53,857 nucleotides of DNA from a bacterium (GTDB lineage Bacteria > Sumerlaeota > Sumerlaeia > SLMS01): contig WGMQ01000065.1 of assembly GCA_016125005.1 (NCBI GenBank), positions 1 through 53,857 on the forward strand, in the 5' to 3' direction. Both the position numbers and the translations under genes were made by a program. How positions within the stretch are numbered: the first letter of the stretch is position 1; the number at the start of each line of letters is the position of its first letter. Below, piece by piece: positions 1-9,340 of this stretch. The notes under the pieces were generated by a model, which was not told where the DNA came from, did not search any database, and worked only from the letters and a program-made list of their open reading frames with translations.

Positions 1-1
1 G

Positions 2-1063
2 CCTCTTCGGCAATGGCGTTGCAAACGCTCTGAATCTCGCTTTCAGCCCCATTTAATCGGCACATCCCGCGTTTTCCCGTCGGGTCCCGGCTTTTCCCAC
101 CACGGGGGTGCAACCAGTGCCATTTATCGCTTCATTTTACACTGGGACAAAGACGCGATTTTCTGGGACAGCATTGAGCTGTACATGATCACGGACACCT
201 CCACGGAGAACGCGGCGTTCCGGAATGGGGAGCTGGACATCACCCAGACCGTGCAGATTTCAGAGCTGGAGTATTGGCGCAATCGCCCCGAGTACAATTC
301 TCCCGGCGGCCTGGCGTCGTACTACGTGCTATACAACACCGAAGCCGAGCCCTTCACCGATGCGCGCGTGCGCCGCGCCTTCAGCTTGGCGATTGATCGT
401 GAGCTAATCACCGAGCGGGTGACACGCCGCGGCGAGAAGCCCTCGCGCGGGCTGATTCCCGCCTCACTCGTGAGCGCCAAGGGCGGCACCTGGGGGACGG
501 ATTATCCCGCGCTGCTCGGCAAGCAGGATCTGGCCGAGGCTCGCCGCCTCATGAAGGAAGCCGGCTATGGCGAGGGCGGCAAGCCGCTTCCGCCGATCGA
601 GTATTCCTACACCACGAGCGAAGAGCACAAGATGATCGGCGAGCAGCTTCAGGCCATGTGGCGCGAAGCGTTCGGCGTGGACGTCCGCCTGCAGAACATG
701 GAGAATGCGGTTTTGCAGACGCGCTTCGAGCGGGGTGAATTCCAGATGGCTCGTTCGAGCTGGGTCGCCGATTATCCCGACGCGATCAACTTCCTGGAGA
801 TCTACATCACCGGTTCCACCTACAATCGCGGCGGCATCAAGAACGCCCGGCTCGACGAACTCATCGCGCAGGCGGGCCAGGAGACCGACGCGATCAAGCG
901 CGACCAGTTGCTGGTGGAGGCAGAGCGCATCGCCGTGATCGAGGAAGCCGCCATCGCGCCGATCTACGACTATACGTTCTCCATCCTGATCTCGGATACG
1001 CTCGAAGGCGCTGGGGTGAACAACCTCGCATGGATCAACTTCGTGCGCGCTCGCCGCAAGTAA
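2..1063 (+). CDS. Peptide/nickel ABC transporter substrate-binding protein (OppA-like), C-terminal part
   Basis: This is the C-terminal part of a family 5 extracytoplasmic solute-binding protein (SBP_bac_5), which captures oligopeptides for an ABC importer. The text from about base 140 is typical: HWDKDAIFWDSIELYMI, then DTSTENAAFRNGELDI, a VRRAFSLAIDRELI helix, and a late AINFLEIY/TYNRGG segment. The frame is open to base 2, so the gene starts outside the window. The first ~45 codons (bases 2-130) do not show the SGPF..EW...ERNP text expected just before HWDKD. That may mean divergence or an assembly edge. It converges on mutY with a 10-base gap. No permease or ATPase gene is visible. Confidence 0.85.
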   Translation, partial: PLRQWRCKRSESRFQPHLIGTSRVFPSGPGFSHHGGATSAIYRFILHWDKDAIFWDSIELYMITDTSTENAAFRNGELDITQTVQISELEYWRNRPEYNSPGGLASYYVLYNTEAEPFTDARVRRAFSLAIDRELITERVTRRGEKPSRGLIPASLVSAKGGTWGTDYPALLGKQDLAEARRLMKEAGYGEGGKPLPPIEYSYTTSEEHKMIGEQLQAMWREAFGVDVRLQNMENAVLQTRFERGEFQMARSSWVADYPDAINFLEIYITGSTYNRGGIKNARLDELIAQAGQETDAIKRDQLLVEAERIAVIEEAAIAPIYDYTFSILISDTLEGAGVNNLAWINFVRARRK

Positions 1064-1073
1064 CGCGACGGAT

Positions 1074-2237
1074 TCACGCATCCGGCGCCGGGTCTGAGAA
1101 CAGATCCGGCGCCGTGTCATTTTCAGGGATGGAGGTGCGAGGCCGACGACGGCTCCTGCCTGCCAGATAGGCGGCCACGTCCGCCTGGGTGGTCGACTTT
1201 GGCAGATCGAGCCACTCCTCCGCAGTGGTCCATTCGGCGGCCACATGAAAGGTGGGGCGGGCGATGCCCTCCCACGTCCCTGTGTCGATCACATGGAGCT
1301 CAATGCTCCGCCGCATGACCGTGTGCTTTAGCTTGAACAGGGCACTTCGAGGGACGCAGCGCAGTCCCGTCTGTTCGGCGACGATGCGCATTGCCGCCTC
1401 GAAGGCTTCTTCGCCATCGCGGCACTCGCCGCGGGGCAGCTCCCACATTCCAGCGAAGCTGCCGGTGGCAGGACGCTGAAGCAGCAGGATGCGCCGGTTG
1501 CGTCGGATGATCACGGCGACTTCACGGACGCTCGCGAGCGGTGCCTTTGCCGGTAACTTGGGATAGAGTTCGGGCGAACCAAGAACATAGCCGCGACAAT
1601 TCTTGGCGACGGGACAATCGCGACATCGCGGGTTGCGCGGCGTGCAGATCGTGGCGCCGAGTTCCATCATCGCCTGATTGAAGTCACCAGCATGGGAGGG
1701 ATCGATCAGCATCTCCATGTGGGCGCGGAGCGTGCGCTTGGCCGCTGGGGTCCGTGCGTTTTCCTCCAGCGCGAGGAGGCGTGCCGCGACCCGTTCGACA
1801 TTTGCGTCAAGCACCGGGACGGCTTCGCCAAAGGCGATCGATGCGACCGCAGCGGCTGTATAGACACCCATGCCGGGAAGCGCCAGCAGCAGCTCGTAGC
1901 TCGCCGGGAGACTGCCGCCGAAGTCACGGACGATGGCGCCCGCGGCGCGATGGAGATTCCGGGCTCGTGCGTAGTAACCCAGGCCAGTCCACTCGTGCAG
2001 CACGTCGTCCAGTGGCGCCGCTGCCAGCGCCTCAACCGTGGGAAACCTTTCGAGGAAGCGGAGCCAGCGGGGCTCCACGGTCCGGACAGTCGTTTGCTGA
2101 AGCATGATCTCCGACAGCCAGATGGCGTAGGGATCGCTCGTGCGACGCCAAGGGAGATCCCGGCGGTTGGCCCGATACCAGGCGAGGAGCGATTCGCGGA
2201 ACCGACGGGGGCTGGCGCCCACGGATGTCACGGTCAT
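1074..2237 (-). CDS. mutY: A/G-specific adenine DNA glycosylase
   Basis: MutY removes adenine mispaired with 8-oxoguanine. At 387 residues it is full length. Visible are LPWR near residue 28, the catalytic Glu in SEIMLQQT (E43), GLGYYARARNL, the helix-hairpin-helix LPGMGVYTAAAVAS, the catalytic Asp in LDANVERV, and a 4Fe-4S motif C-X6-C-X2-C-X5-C (CTPRNPRCRDCPVAKNC). A C-terminal NUDIX-like domain for 8-oxoG reading follows (REVAVIIRR...GMWELPRGE). Its ATG overlaps the yaaA stop by four bases (ATGA), so the two are probably cotranscribed and translationally coupled. The GVYTA codons of the helix-hairpin-helix carry one copy of the dispersed octamer (1858). Confidence 0.96.
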   Translation of the reverse strand: MTVTSVGASPRRFRESLLAWYRANRRDLPWRRTSDPYAIWLSEIMLQQTTVRTVEPRWLRFLERFPTVEALAAAPLDDVLHEWTGLGYYARARNLHRAAGAIVRDFGGSLPASYELLLALPGMGVYTAAAVASIAFGEAVPVLDANVERVAARLLALEENARTPAAKRTLRAHMEMLIDPSHAGDFNQAMMELGATICTPRNPRCRDCPVAKNCRGYVLGSPELYPKLPAKAPLASVREVAVIIRRNRRILLLQRPATGSFAGMWELPRGECRDGEEAFEAAMRIVAEQTGLRCVPRSALFKLKHTVMRRSIELHVIDTGTWEGIARPTFHVAAEWTTAEEWLDLPKSTTQADVAAYLAGRSRRRPRTSIPENDTAPDLFSDPAPDA

Positions 2238-3046
2238 TCGGCAGAGAACACCAAGGTGGATTCGATCCGACCGAACACGCTCAGCTCGCGATTGAAGCGA
2301 TAGCCGTCCGGGTGCTGGAAATCGTGCAACTGTTCCGGGTCGGCGGCATTGCGCGCGAGCAGGTGGCGGATCAATGCCCCCTTGAGGGACTTGGAGTGGT
2401 GGCTGATGGTCTTGTACTCGGCGACGCCGCTCCTCACCACGCGCTTCACAAAGCGGACCTGGTGGCGCGCGGCGGTCTCACCGGTGCTGTCCCACACGCG
2501 TCGATGGGCCTCGGGGAGGAAGTCCCAGACCACCTTGCCGCGGACCTCACGTCGCAACAGCTCGCTCACCGGTCGGCGCCAGAACTGCGTCAGCTTACCG
2601 ACGACGCCGCCCAGATCCGAACTGATCTTCAGCTTGTACGGGGCAATCAAATCCGTGGGGCGCAGCAACCCGTACAAGCCGCTGATGATGAGTGTCTTCT
2701 GGTCGAAGAGCTTCTTCTCGGGCGCCTTCAGGGTCTTGAAGGCCACCGCATCGTACATGACCCCGGAGTAGACATCGCGGGCCGGTGCTGTCGGGGAAGT
2801 TAGGATGCCACTGTTGAGGCGAATCGCGTCGGCCAGGGTGTCGTTCGTCAGCTCGAAGAAAAGGTCGAGGCGATTGCTCCGCTGGATGACCGCTGACAGG
2901 CCCTCAAGAACCATGTCGCGCAGCGGGTCCAGGGTGGGAAAGGCATTCGACTTGCTCCGCGAGCGTGCCTTTTCCAGAGTTGGTCCGCTCGCTGGTGGCG
3001 CCGCCTTCCCTTCTGACGGCGGTATCAGCAGCACCCAATCGCTCAT
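2234..3046 (-). CDS. yaaA: Peroxide-stress protein YaaA (DUF328/UPF0246)
   Basis: This 270-residue protein has the full family signature: PPSEGK near the N-terminus, YSGVMYDA, SGLYGLLRP, the YKLKI segment and HHSKSLKG. In E. coli YaaA lowers free intracellular iron during peroxide stress and limits DNA damage. The ATG at 3046 has an AAGGG Shine-Dalgarno seven bases upstream. It sits directly upstream of, and overlaps, mutY. The pairing of an iron/peroxide protein with the repair enzyme for oxidised guanine suggests a small oxidative-damage operon. That grouping is inference. No OxyR-type operator was recognised in the 86-base divergent region before 3133. Confidence 0.92.
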   Translation of the reverse strand: MSDWVLLIPPSEGKAAPPASGPTLEKARSRSKSNAFPTLDPLRDMVLEGLSAVIQRSNRLDLFFELTNDTLADAIRLNSGILTSPTAPARDVYSGVMYDAVAFKTLKAPEKKLFDQKTLIISGLYGLLRPTDLIAPYKLKISSDLGGVVGKLTQFWRRPVSELLRREVRGKVVWDFLPEAHRRVWDSTGETAARHQVRFVKRVVRSGVAEYKTISHHSKSLKGALIRHLLARNAADPEQLHDFQHPDGYRFNRELSVFGRIESTLVFSAE

Positions 3047-3132
3047 GGTGGAACCCTTCGGAACAGGATGACTGCCGTAGAATCATCTAGCCCTTCTGGA
3101 GACAGGCAGCGCTTCACTCTTCGGTCAATTTC

Positions 3133-4098
3133 ATGGTGCCACACTCCTTCCTTAGGTCAATGCCAGTTGCACTGGCAGTCGTCGCTTCGTCCATCGAGGC
3201 AGCCCCCGAACCTGTTCCTGTCGAGCAAGTCGTCGCGGTCATCGACCGCACAGTGCTCACCACGACAGAGCTGGACATGTGGGGACTCGATGCGCGGCTC
3301 CGCCGCGGCGACGATCCCCAGACGCCCCTCACAGCCTACCGAAAGGCCGTCCTTGATCGCATGATCGACACGCGCCTTCTTGGCGATTGGGCGGAGCTTC
3401 AGCTTGAAGCCCCGTCACCCGACACGATTGATGCGGAGTATATTCAGGCGATCCAGGAATATGAGCGACTGGCCGGGGGCGCGGAGCGATTGGCGGATCA
3501 GTTGCGCGACGCCCACATCGATGACCAGGAGTTTCGTGTCTGGGTACGTGACAAGGAACGCCGCGAATTCATGACGTCGCAGATCCTCATGGCCTACGCG
3601 AATCTCGGCGGGGCGTCCCCACTCGACGGCGAACTACCCCAGGCCATCCGCATTCACCTTTCGCATATCTTCGTTGCCGACTCCAGCGAGGAAGGAAAGC
3701 GGAAGGCGTTGACCATCCGCCGCGACATCGAGGCAGGCCTCGCCTTCGCGGAGGCGGCGCGTCTATACAGCACCGACGTAGCAAGTTCCGAAAAGGGGGG
3801 AGACCTCGGATGGTTCACTCCGGCGGAGCTTGACTCCAAGCTCTGGCTCGCGTCGGTCGAGACCCCGCGCGACTCCGTTTCGCAGCCCGTTCCCGGGAAC
3901 GGTGGATGGCACCTTCTGAAGGTGGTGGACTTCGAGACAGAGCGCTCGCGCGAGTGGGCCGTCGCCATGCGTGGCGCCGAGGATCGGCAGTTGAGCAAGC
4001 TGCGCCGCGAAAGCGACGTTCGGCTGGCGGAAGGTTATGCGCTCCGAAAGATCGAGCTGCCCAAGATCGACAAGGCGGCGACGGAATGGCGCGACTAG
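3133..4098 (+). CDS. PpiC/parvulin-type peptidyl-prolyl isomerase, secreted
   Basis: The protein has 321 residues and an N-terminal hydrophobic segment with a basic start (MVPHSFLRSMPVALAVVAS), read as a signal peptide. A SurA_N-like helical region follows (VVAVIDRTVLTTTELDM). The parvulin domain spans about residues 175-270: IRIHLSHIFVADSSEEG, FAEAARLYSTDVASSEKGGDLGWF and PVPGNGGWHLLKV. It is probably a periplasmic chaperone/foldase for exported or outer-membrane proteins. The Shine-Dalgarno is poor. A second ATG at 3160 would shorten the signal sequence. The 3' end overlaps the mnmE start by 13 bases. One GTCTATAC copy (3761) encodes Arg-Leu-Tyr in the domain. Confidence 0.9.
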   Translation: MVPHSFLRSMPVALAVVASSIEAAPEPVPVEQVVAVIDRTVLTTTELDMWGLDARLRRGDDPQTPLTAYRKAVLDRMIDTRLLGDWAELQLEAPSPDTIDAEYIQAIQEYERLAGGAERLADQLRDAHIDDQEFRVWVRDKERREFMTSQILMAYANLGGASPLDGELPQAIRIHLSHIFVADSSEEGKRKALTIRRDIEAGLAFAEAARLYSTDVASSEKGGDLGWFTPAELDSKLWLASVETPRDSVSQPVPGNGGWHLLKVVDFETERSREWAVAMRGAEDRQLSKLRRESDVRLAEGYALRKIELPKIDKAATEWRD

Positions 4099-5492
4099 TC
4101 CCACTGGCCGGAGGCCGCGACCTGATCGTTGCCCCTGCAACGCCGCCGGGCGTCGGGGCGGTGGCCATTGTCCGCCTCTCCGGTCCCGGAGCGCGTGACG
4201 TGGCATCGCGTCTATACAGCCCATCGCTCGACGAGCTACCGTCCGGCATGCTGCGCCTCGGCCGCATCGTCGATCCCGCGAATCGTCAGGAGGTCGATCG
4301 CTGTCTGGTGGTTCACTGGCAAGCCCCGCGAAGCTATACCGGCGAGGACATGGTGGAGTTCCACCTGCACGGGTCGCCAGTGATCGTGGATCGGGTCGTT
4401 GAATGCTGCCTGGCCGAGGGAGCGCGGCTTGCTGAGCCGGGCGAGTTCACCCGCCGGGCCTTCATGGCGGGGAAGCTTGATCTGACGCAGGCGGAGGCGG
4501 TCGCAACGCTCACCAACGCCCGGACCGATGAGGCACGTCGCGCGGCGCTCGCCCAGCTATCCGGCGGCCTAACAAGGCACCTCGACATCATCCGAAACGA
4601 CCTCGTCCAAGTCACTGCGGAGCTCGAGGCTAGCGTCGATTATCCGGAGGAACATCTGCCGGATGCGGACGTCTCGCGGCTGGCGGGCATGGTGGAGGGC
4701 TCCCGCGCTGCATTGGCGGTGCTGGCCGAGAGCTACGAGCGCGGGAAGTTACTCTCGCAGGGCGCGCGCATCGTACTGGCGGGGCTTCCCAACGCAGGCA
4801 AATCGTCGCTCTTCAACGCGCTCCTGCGCCGCGAACGCGCCATCGTCAGTCCTCATCCCGGAACGACGCGTGACACTCTGGAGGCGACCATCGACCTGGT
4901 CGGAATCCCGGTGACGCTGATCGACACGGCAGGGCTCCGCTCGAATGCAGGCGAGATCGAATCCATCGGAATCGAACGCAGCAGGAGCGAGCTTCCCGCA
5001 GCGAGTCTGGTGCTGTTTCTCGTCAATCCCTTGCACGAGATCGAGGATTCCCTCGAGGAGTACTCGCGGCTTCCTGCCGTGCCACATGTGGTGGTCTTCA
5101 CTCATCGGGATCGCTATCCCGAGTCGTTCAGTGTCGAGACATTTGCATCCCACTTTGCGGCATCAAAGCGCGTTGACTGGATAGCAATCTATACGCGCTC
5201 CCGGGAAGGCCTTGAGCAGCTTGAGCAAGTCCTGACGTCGCACTTCCGGCTCGGTCCCGCCGAGGGCGGTGATGTAAATGTGCTCACCTCGCAACGGCAC
5301 CGACAGGCGCTCGCTGGCGCTGTGGCCGCGTTGGAGCAGGTCGGACGCGCCATCCGAGATGGATTGTCCCCGGAGCTGATCGTCCTGGATCTGGCAACAG
5401 CCCTCAGCCAGATCGATAGTGTGACCGGGATCCAGTCACTCGACGAGGACGTGCTGGATGCGATTTTTTCAACGTTCTGCCTGGGCAAGTGA
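4086..5492 (+). CDS. mnmE: tRNA uridine-5-carboxymethylaminomethyl synthesis GTPase
   Basis: MnmE (TrmE) works with MnmG to modify the wobble uridine U34 of several tRNAs. Of 468 residues, the first ~115 form the folate-binding domain (APATPPGVGAVAIVRLSG, FHLHGSP, AEPGEFTRRAFMAGKLDL). The central GTPase has GLPNAGKSS (G1), HPGTTRDT (G2) and DTAG (G3). The protein ends in the diagnostic catalytic-cysteine tail FCLGK. The G4 position reads THRD where NKxD is usual, a change that could alter guanine recognition. I chose ATG 4086 because the family text starts there. An open frame continues upstream but overlaps the isomerase gene. The 3' end overlaps hemW by 24 bases, tail to tail. Confidence 0.95.
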   Translation: MARLVPLAGGRDLIVAPATPPGVGAVAIVRLSGPGARDVASRLYSPSLDELPSGMLRLGRIVDPANRQEVDRCLVVHWQAPRSYTGEDMVEFHLHGSPVIVDRVVECCLAEGARLAEPGEFTRRAFMAGKLDLTQAEAVATLTNARTDEARRAALAQLSGGLTRHLDIIRNDLVQVTAELEASVDYPEEHLPDADVSRLAGMVEGSRAALAVLAESYERGKLLSQGARIVLAGLPNAGKSSLFNALLRRERAIVSPHPGTTRDTLEATIDLVGIPVTLIDTAGLRSNAGEIESIGIERSRSELPAASLVLFLVNPLHEIEDSLEEYSRLPAVPHVVVFTHRDRYPESFSVETFASHFAASKRVDWIAIYTRSREGLEQLEQVLTSHFRLGPAEGGDVNVLTSQRHRQALAGAVAALEQVGRAIRDGLSPELIVLDLATALSQIDSVTGIQSLDEDVLDAIFSTFCLGK

Positions 5493-6632
5493 ACGCATGA
5501 CCGAATCGATGATGGCATCGCTCACCAGCCATCCCTCGCGGGTCAGGCGGGCGGCAGATGGCGAGATGACCATCCAGTCAGTGGCGATCGTCGGCTGGGT
5601 CGACAGCCAGCGGGCCAGGTCGTTGTATAGACGCGAGTGCTCCGTCGCCGAGACCCCCTCCCTCCGTCGTAGCAACGTGAAGAGCAACTCGCCCGTCGCT
5701 GCCTGAGGCTCCAGTTCCTCCACCTCCACTCGCGGGAGGCATGCCGCCGCGATGAAGCGACGCCAATGCTCAAGATCGTCCGGATTCCGCCAACGACTCA
5801 GCCCCAGGCTGCTGTGAGCCCCGGGCCCAAGGCCCACCACATCGCGCCGATCCCAGTAGCGCTGATTGTGGCGCGAGCGCCGTCCCGGCCGCGCGAAGTT
5901 GCTGATCTCGTAGTGCTCATAGCCCGCGGCCTCGAGGAACGCGGACCCCTGTCTATACATCTCTCCCTGAAGATCCTCCGGGGATTCCTTCAGCAGTCCC
6001 TTCTCCAATTGATCCGTGAAGGGGGTCCCCTCGTGCCAAGTCAGGCCGTAGAAGCTAAGGTGATCGGGACGCAATTCGGCGGCTCGCTCCAGGTTAGCTT
6101 TCCATTCCTCCAGCGACTGACCGGGAAGGGCAAACATCAGGTCGAGGGAGATGTTCCCGAACCCTGCCGCGCGAGCCGACTTCACCGCGGAATCGATCGT
6201 TTGGGGGCCATGCAGGCGCTCCAGCAGCACCAGATCGCGTTCGGCGAAGGACTGGACACCCATGCTCAGCCGTGTGATACCCGCCGCCCGCCACGCCTCG
6301 CAGCGTCGCGGCGTCATGTTCTCGGGATTGGCCTCGAGAGTAACCTCTGCATCGGACGCCGGGAACTGCGAGCGGACACGCTGAATCAATTCAGCCACGC
6401 CCGGAGGAGAGAGGGTGCTCGGCGTGCCGCCGCCGAAGTAGATCGTGTCGAGTGGGCGATCGCGAAGCGTCGGCTCCAGCGACAGGAGCAGCTCGAGTTC
6501 CCTTCCCACCTGATCGGTGAAATCGAGCCGCGTGCGCGCAGGATGATCACGCAACTCGGTCTTATAGAAATCGCAATACGGGCACGCATGACGACAGAAC
6601 GGGACGTGTATATACAGCCCCAGGTCGCTCAC
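5469..6632 (-). CDS. hemW: Radical SAM haem chaperone HemW
   Basis: The protein has 387 residues. The N-terminus LGLYIHVPFC leads into the radical SAM cysteine motif C-x3-C-x2-C (CRHACPYC). Next come FGGGTPSTL, the LEANPENMT region, SMGVQSFAERDL, and the HemW-type HNQRYW segment. HemW inserts haem into respiratory proteins. The family was long annotated as oxygen-independent coproporphyrinogen oxidase; true HemN has a further cysteine, and CPYCDF here fits HemW. I place the start at a GTG at 6632 that overlaps the stop of the upstream membrane-protein gene (GTGA). The frame upstream of it is non-homologous. It carries two GTCTATAC copies and one GTATATAC. Confidence 0.93.
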   Translation of the reverse strand: MSDLGLYIHVPFCRHACPYCDFYKTELRDHPARTRLDFTDQVGRELELLLSLEPTLRDRPLDTIYFGGGTPSTLSPPGVAELIQRVRSQFPASDAEVTLEANPENMTPRRCEAWRAAGITRLSMGVQSFAERDLVLLERLHGPQTIDSAVKSARAAGFGNISLDLMFALPGQSLEEWKANLERAAELRPDHLSFYGLTWHEGTPFTDQLEKGLLKESPEDLQGEMYRQGSAFLEAAGYEHYEISNFARPGRRSRHNQRYWDRRDVVGLGPGAHSSLGLSRWRNPDDLEHWRRFIAAACLPRVEVEELEPQAATGELLFTLLRRREGVSATEHSRLYNDLARWLSTQPTIATDWMVISPSAARLTREGWLVSDAIIDSVMRSLAQAER

Positions 6633-9247
6633 TGGTTTGGCGTTTCCAGCCGGGCGATCTCGGCCTCGATGACGGAAATCTGCTCCAACGCAAGCTTCTC
6701 TGCCGGTGGATGAACCTCGCGATAACGGAGGAATGCGGCTCGCGAACGGCGCAGCCACGCCAGTCTCTTCTCGACTGGCTGGTTGGTCTTGAAACCGCTC
6801 CGGGACAACATGGAGGCAAGGTCCGACCATGCCCGCGTATCGGCATCGTCGCGATTCACCGCGTCCTCCAGAACCTCGACGGCCTCATCAAGACGGCCCT
6901 CCGCCTCCAGGTTCCAGCCGAGCATATAGTGGAGTTCGTTATTGTCCGGTGCGGCGCTCGCGATTCCTTCGCGAAGGACAGCGATGGCACCGGGACGGTC
7001 ACCCGCACGGGTCTTGGCCTGCGCCAACAGAGTCCAGGTCATTGTGTTCCCGGGATCGCCATCCAGCACCGCGCGGAGGAAAGCTGCATTGAGTTCGGGC
7101 CAATCTTGTGTGACTCTCCAATCCGTGAGTTCCTGCAAAGCCGGATCGTAGGGGAATCGGCGGATCAGGTTCTTCATGATCGCCTCGAACTTCGCGCGAT
7201 CCTGCTTGGTTAGCTCGGGATAGTTGGTTGCCTCGCGGATCAGGAGGATCCCAAGGCTCACCATTCGCGGATTGCGCTCGATGGCCCGCAGGATCCGCGC
7301 AATGCGTTTTTCCTTCGGAATGGTCGTCTCCACATCCCGTCGTCTATACAGATGGTTATAGGCATTGCCGACCTTGGGTGCGTTCCACATCTCGACGTAA
7401 TCCTGCATCCCCGGGTGTTTCTGCACTTGGGCAGAAATCCAGGGGTATGCCCCACCGGGGGATGATGGATTGGGATCGACGTGATTGATGAAGATGAGGA
7501 GGTAGTCGGGCTTCTCCTGCTCCATGAGCCAATGAGCGTTTCGGTCGACCTGAGCGGCAAAGTCGTCCTTGCGCGCTTGCAGATTCGCCGAGCGGCGCTC
7601 TTCGCGAGTAACGTCGGTGCGACCACCGAGGAGCTGGCTCTCCAGTTCCTCCACCGTTGGCAGATCGCCCCGTGCCGATGGCGCGTGCGCCAACTGAGGA
7701 TCCACAAGCCCGTCCACATCGTACACGCTCAGGTGTTCGCTAAACCACATGGGCTGGCCGATGTCGCTCATGAAGATGGAGGTGCCATCCTCTGTGCTCG
7801 TGAGCAGTTTCTCCGAGATTTCCTTCAAGGGCGGGGCGAAACCGCGCCCCCACAAATCCGCGATCCCGTTGGGAGTCCACCAGCCGGCTTCGCGGGGGAT
7901 GTAGATGAAGCTGTCTGCACCGAAGATATAGATCGTGTTGATTTGGAGCTGCTCCCAGGCGATTGCGGCCACAAGCCAGAGCCCAAGCAGCGGCGCCAAG
8001 AACCTTAAGCGCCCGCGCAGAATCAGTTCGCTCAGCCAAGCCAGCCCCACGACGAAGGCCACCCCGATGAACGGCAGCGCGACTTGAAAGAATCGGAAGC
8101 CGGGCATCCAATCGCCATTCACATGATGGATGAAGAACACGTTCATTGCCCAGGGGGCGAGCACGAGCGCGGTCGCCGCACGATAACCCCCGCGGCCACC
8201 AAGAAGCACCCAAAGCACGCTGCCAGCGAGTCCAACCAGCCACAGGTTCATCCACGCCCAGGAATACCAGGGACCCGCGAAGAACAGATGAAGCGCCCGT
8301 GCCATGCGGCTGTTTCTCAGTTTCGGGCCAGCGGTACCCGACGGCTCGCTCCCCCATGCGGGTGGAGAGACACGCTGCTTGTCGGACTGGGCAAAGTAGT
8401 AGTGGGCCAACTGCTCGTGGCCGCGGTCGCGTCCATCAAAGAGCACATGACGTTGCTTCGCCCAATAGGTGTTGGGAAGCAGGCTGCCGAAGTAGGCGGC
8501 CTTCCACCCCGTATAGACAAGAAAGGGCAGTCCGGCGATGAGCGCCCACAGGCAGGCACGGCCGAATGTGGCGTGCCTGCGCGCCAGTGCCCACAAGCCG
8601 TATAGACCGAGCGGTGACAGGTAGTAGAGCGAATCGAAGCGCGTCAGTGCGGCGAGCAGGGCCATGACGGCGCTCAAGGGAAGCTGACGCGAATCACGCA
8701 TTTCCTTCACGAACAGCCAGTAGGCCGCTGTGACGAAGGCCACCTGCATCAGCGTCTCGAGGCCCATCATTCCCCAGTGCGCGAAGTGGGCGTTCGCGGC
8801 CATCAGAGCTGGTGCGAGCAGGTTCAGGAAGTCATCCCGGTCGCGTACCCATCGCGCCAGCCGCCATGCCGAGAACATCGCCAGAATGCCGCATGCGACA
8901 CCCATGACCTTCGAAACAAGCATCAGGTCCCAACCAAGCAAATGGGGCGGTATCAGAAGCACAGCCCACAGGAAGTTCGTGAAGCCCTCGACCCTTGGGC
9001 CATCGGGATTGAAACGCCAGCCATGGCCCTTCACGAACATGTCGACGAACCGGAAGGTGATGTACGAGTCGTCGATCACCGCCTGCCAATACTGCACGGA
9101 CTGGAAGAGGAACAGCAGCACGAGCCCCCCAAAGACGAGGAGCCGCAGCAGCGCCTTTCGATCGCTCCATTGGTTCAGCGACTCGTGCGCGATGGTACGG
9201 GCGGGTGCGAAGGATCCGAAGAATCGGGGGCTGGCTGGTTGCGTCAA
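6629..9247 (-). CDS. GT-C-type multi-pass membrane protein with C-terminal TPRs
   Basis: This 872-residue protein begins with a transmembrane segment followed by DDSYITFRFVDMFVKGHG and RVEGFTNFLW. That text is typical of the GT-C superfamily of polyprenyl-phosphate-dependent glycosyltransferases in membrane-protein annotations. About nine to ten hydrophobic helices fill residues 35-440. A soluble part follows, and the last ~200 residues hold TPR-like helix pairs (AKTRAGDRPGAIAVLREGI, LGWNLEAEGRLDEAVEVLEDA). A role in cell-envelope glycan or lipoprotein glycosylation is inferred. The only start at the 5' end is TTG at 9247, with a weak Shine-Dalgarno. The stop overlaps the hemW GTG. Three GTCTATAC copies lie inside. 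Confidence 0.75.
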   Translation of the reverse strand: MTQPASPRFFGSFAPARTIAHESLNQWSDRKALLRLLVFGGLVLLFLFQSVQYWQAVIDDSYITFRFVDMFVKGHGWRFNPDGPRVEGFTNFLWAVLLIPPHLLGWDLMLVSKVMGVACGILAMFSAWRLARWVRDRDDFLNLLAPALMAANAHFAHWGMMGLETLMQVAFVTAAYWLFVKEMRDSRQLPLSAVMALLAALTRFDSLYYLSPLGLYGLWALARRHATFGRACLWALIAGLPFLVYTGWKAAYFGSLLPNTYWAKQRHVLFDGRDRGHEQLAHYYFAQSDKQRVSPPAWGSEPSGTAGPKLRNSRMARALHLFFAGPWYSWAWMNLWLVGLAGSVLWVLLGGRGGYRAATALVLAPWAMNVFFIHHVNGDWMPGFRFFQVALPFIGVAFVVGLAWLSELILRGRLRFLAPLLGLWLVAAIAWEQLQINTIYIFGADSFIYIPREAGWWTPNGIADLWGRGFAPPLKEISEKLLTSTEDGTSIFMSDIGQPMWFSEHLSVYDVDGLVDPQLAHAPSARGDLPTVEELESQLLGGRTDVTREERRSANLQARKDDFAAQVDRNAHWLMEQEKPDYLLIFINHVDPNPSSPGGAYPWISAQVQKHPGMQDYVEMWNAPKVGNAYNHLYRRRDVETTIPKEKRIARILRAIERNPRMVSLGILLIREATNYPELTKQDRAKFEAIMKNLIRRFPYDPALQELTDWRVTQDWPELNAAFLRAVLDGDPGNTMTWTLLAQAKTRAGDRPGAIAVLREGIASAAPDNNELHYMLGWNLEAEGRLDEAVEVLEDAVNRDDADTRAWSDLASMLSRSGFKTNQPVEKRLAWLRRSRAAFLRYREVHPPAEKLALEQISVIEAEIARLETPNQ

Positions 9248-9340
9248 GCTTCGGAGTCCGGCGGAAAGGATGGCTGGCGTGCAGAGCGGAACCTAGCTCG
9301 CCCGCCAGCGCGTCCCAAGGCAACAGGTAACCGGTCCCCG

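Noticed and set aside
1081..1115. Two ATCCGGCGCCG palindromes as a shared terminator
   Set aside because: They lie in the mutY coding end (Asp-Pro-Ala-Pro-Asp-Ala) and no T tract follows on either strand.
3906..4085. 60-codon extension upstream of mnmE
   Set aside because: It is out of frame with the isomerase it overlaps and unlike MnmE. ATG 4086 fits the family start.
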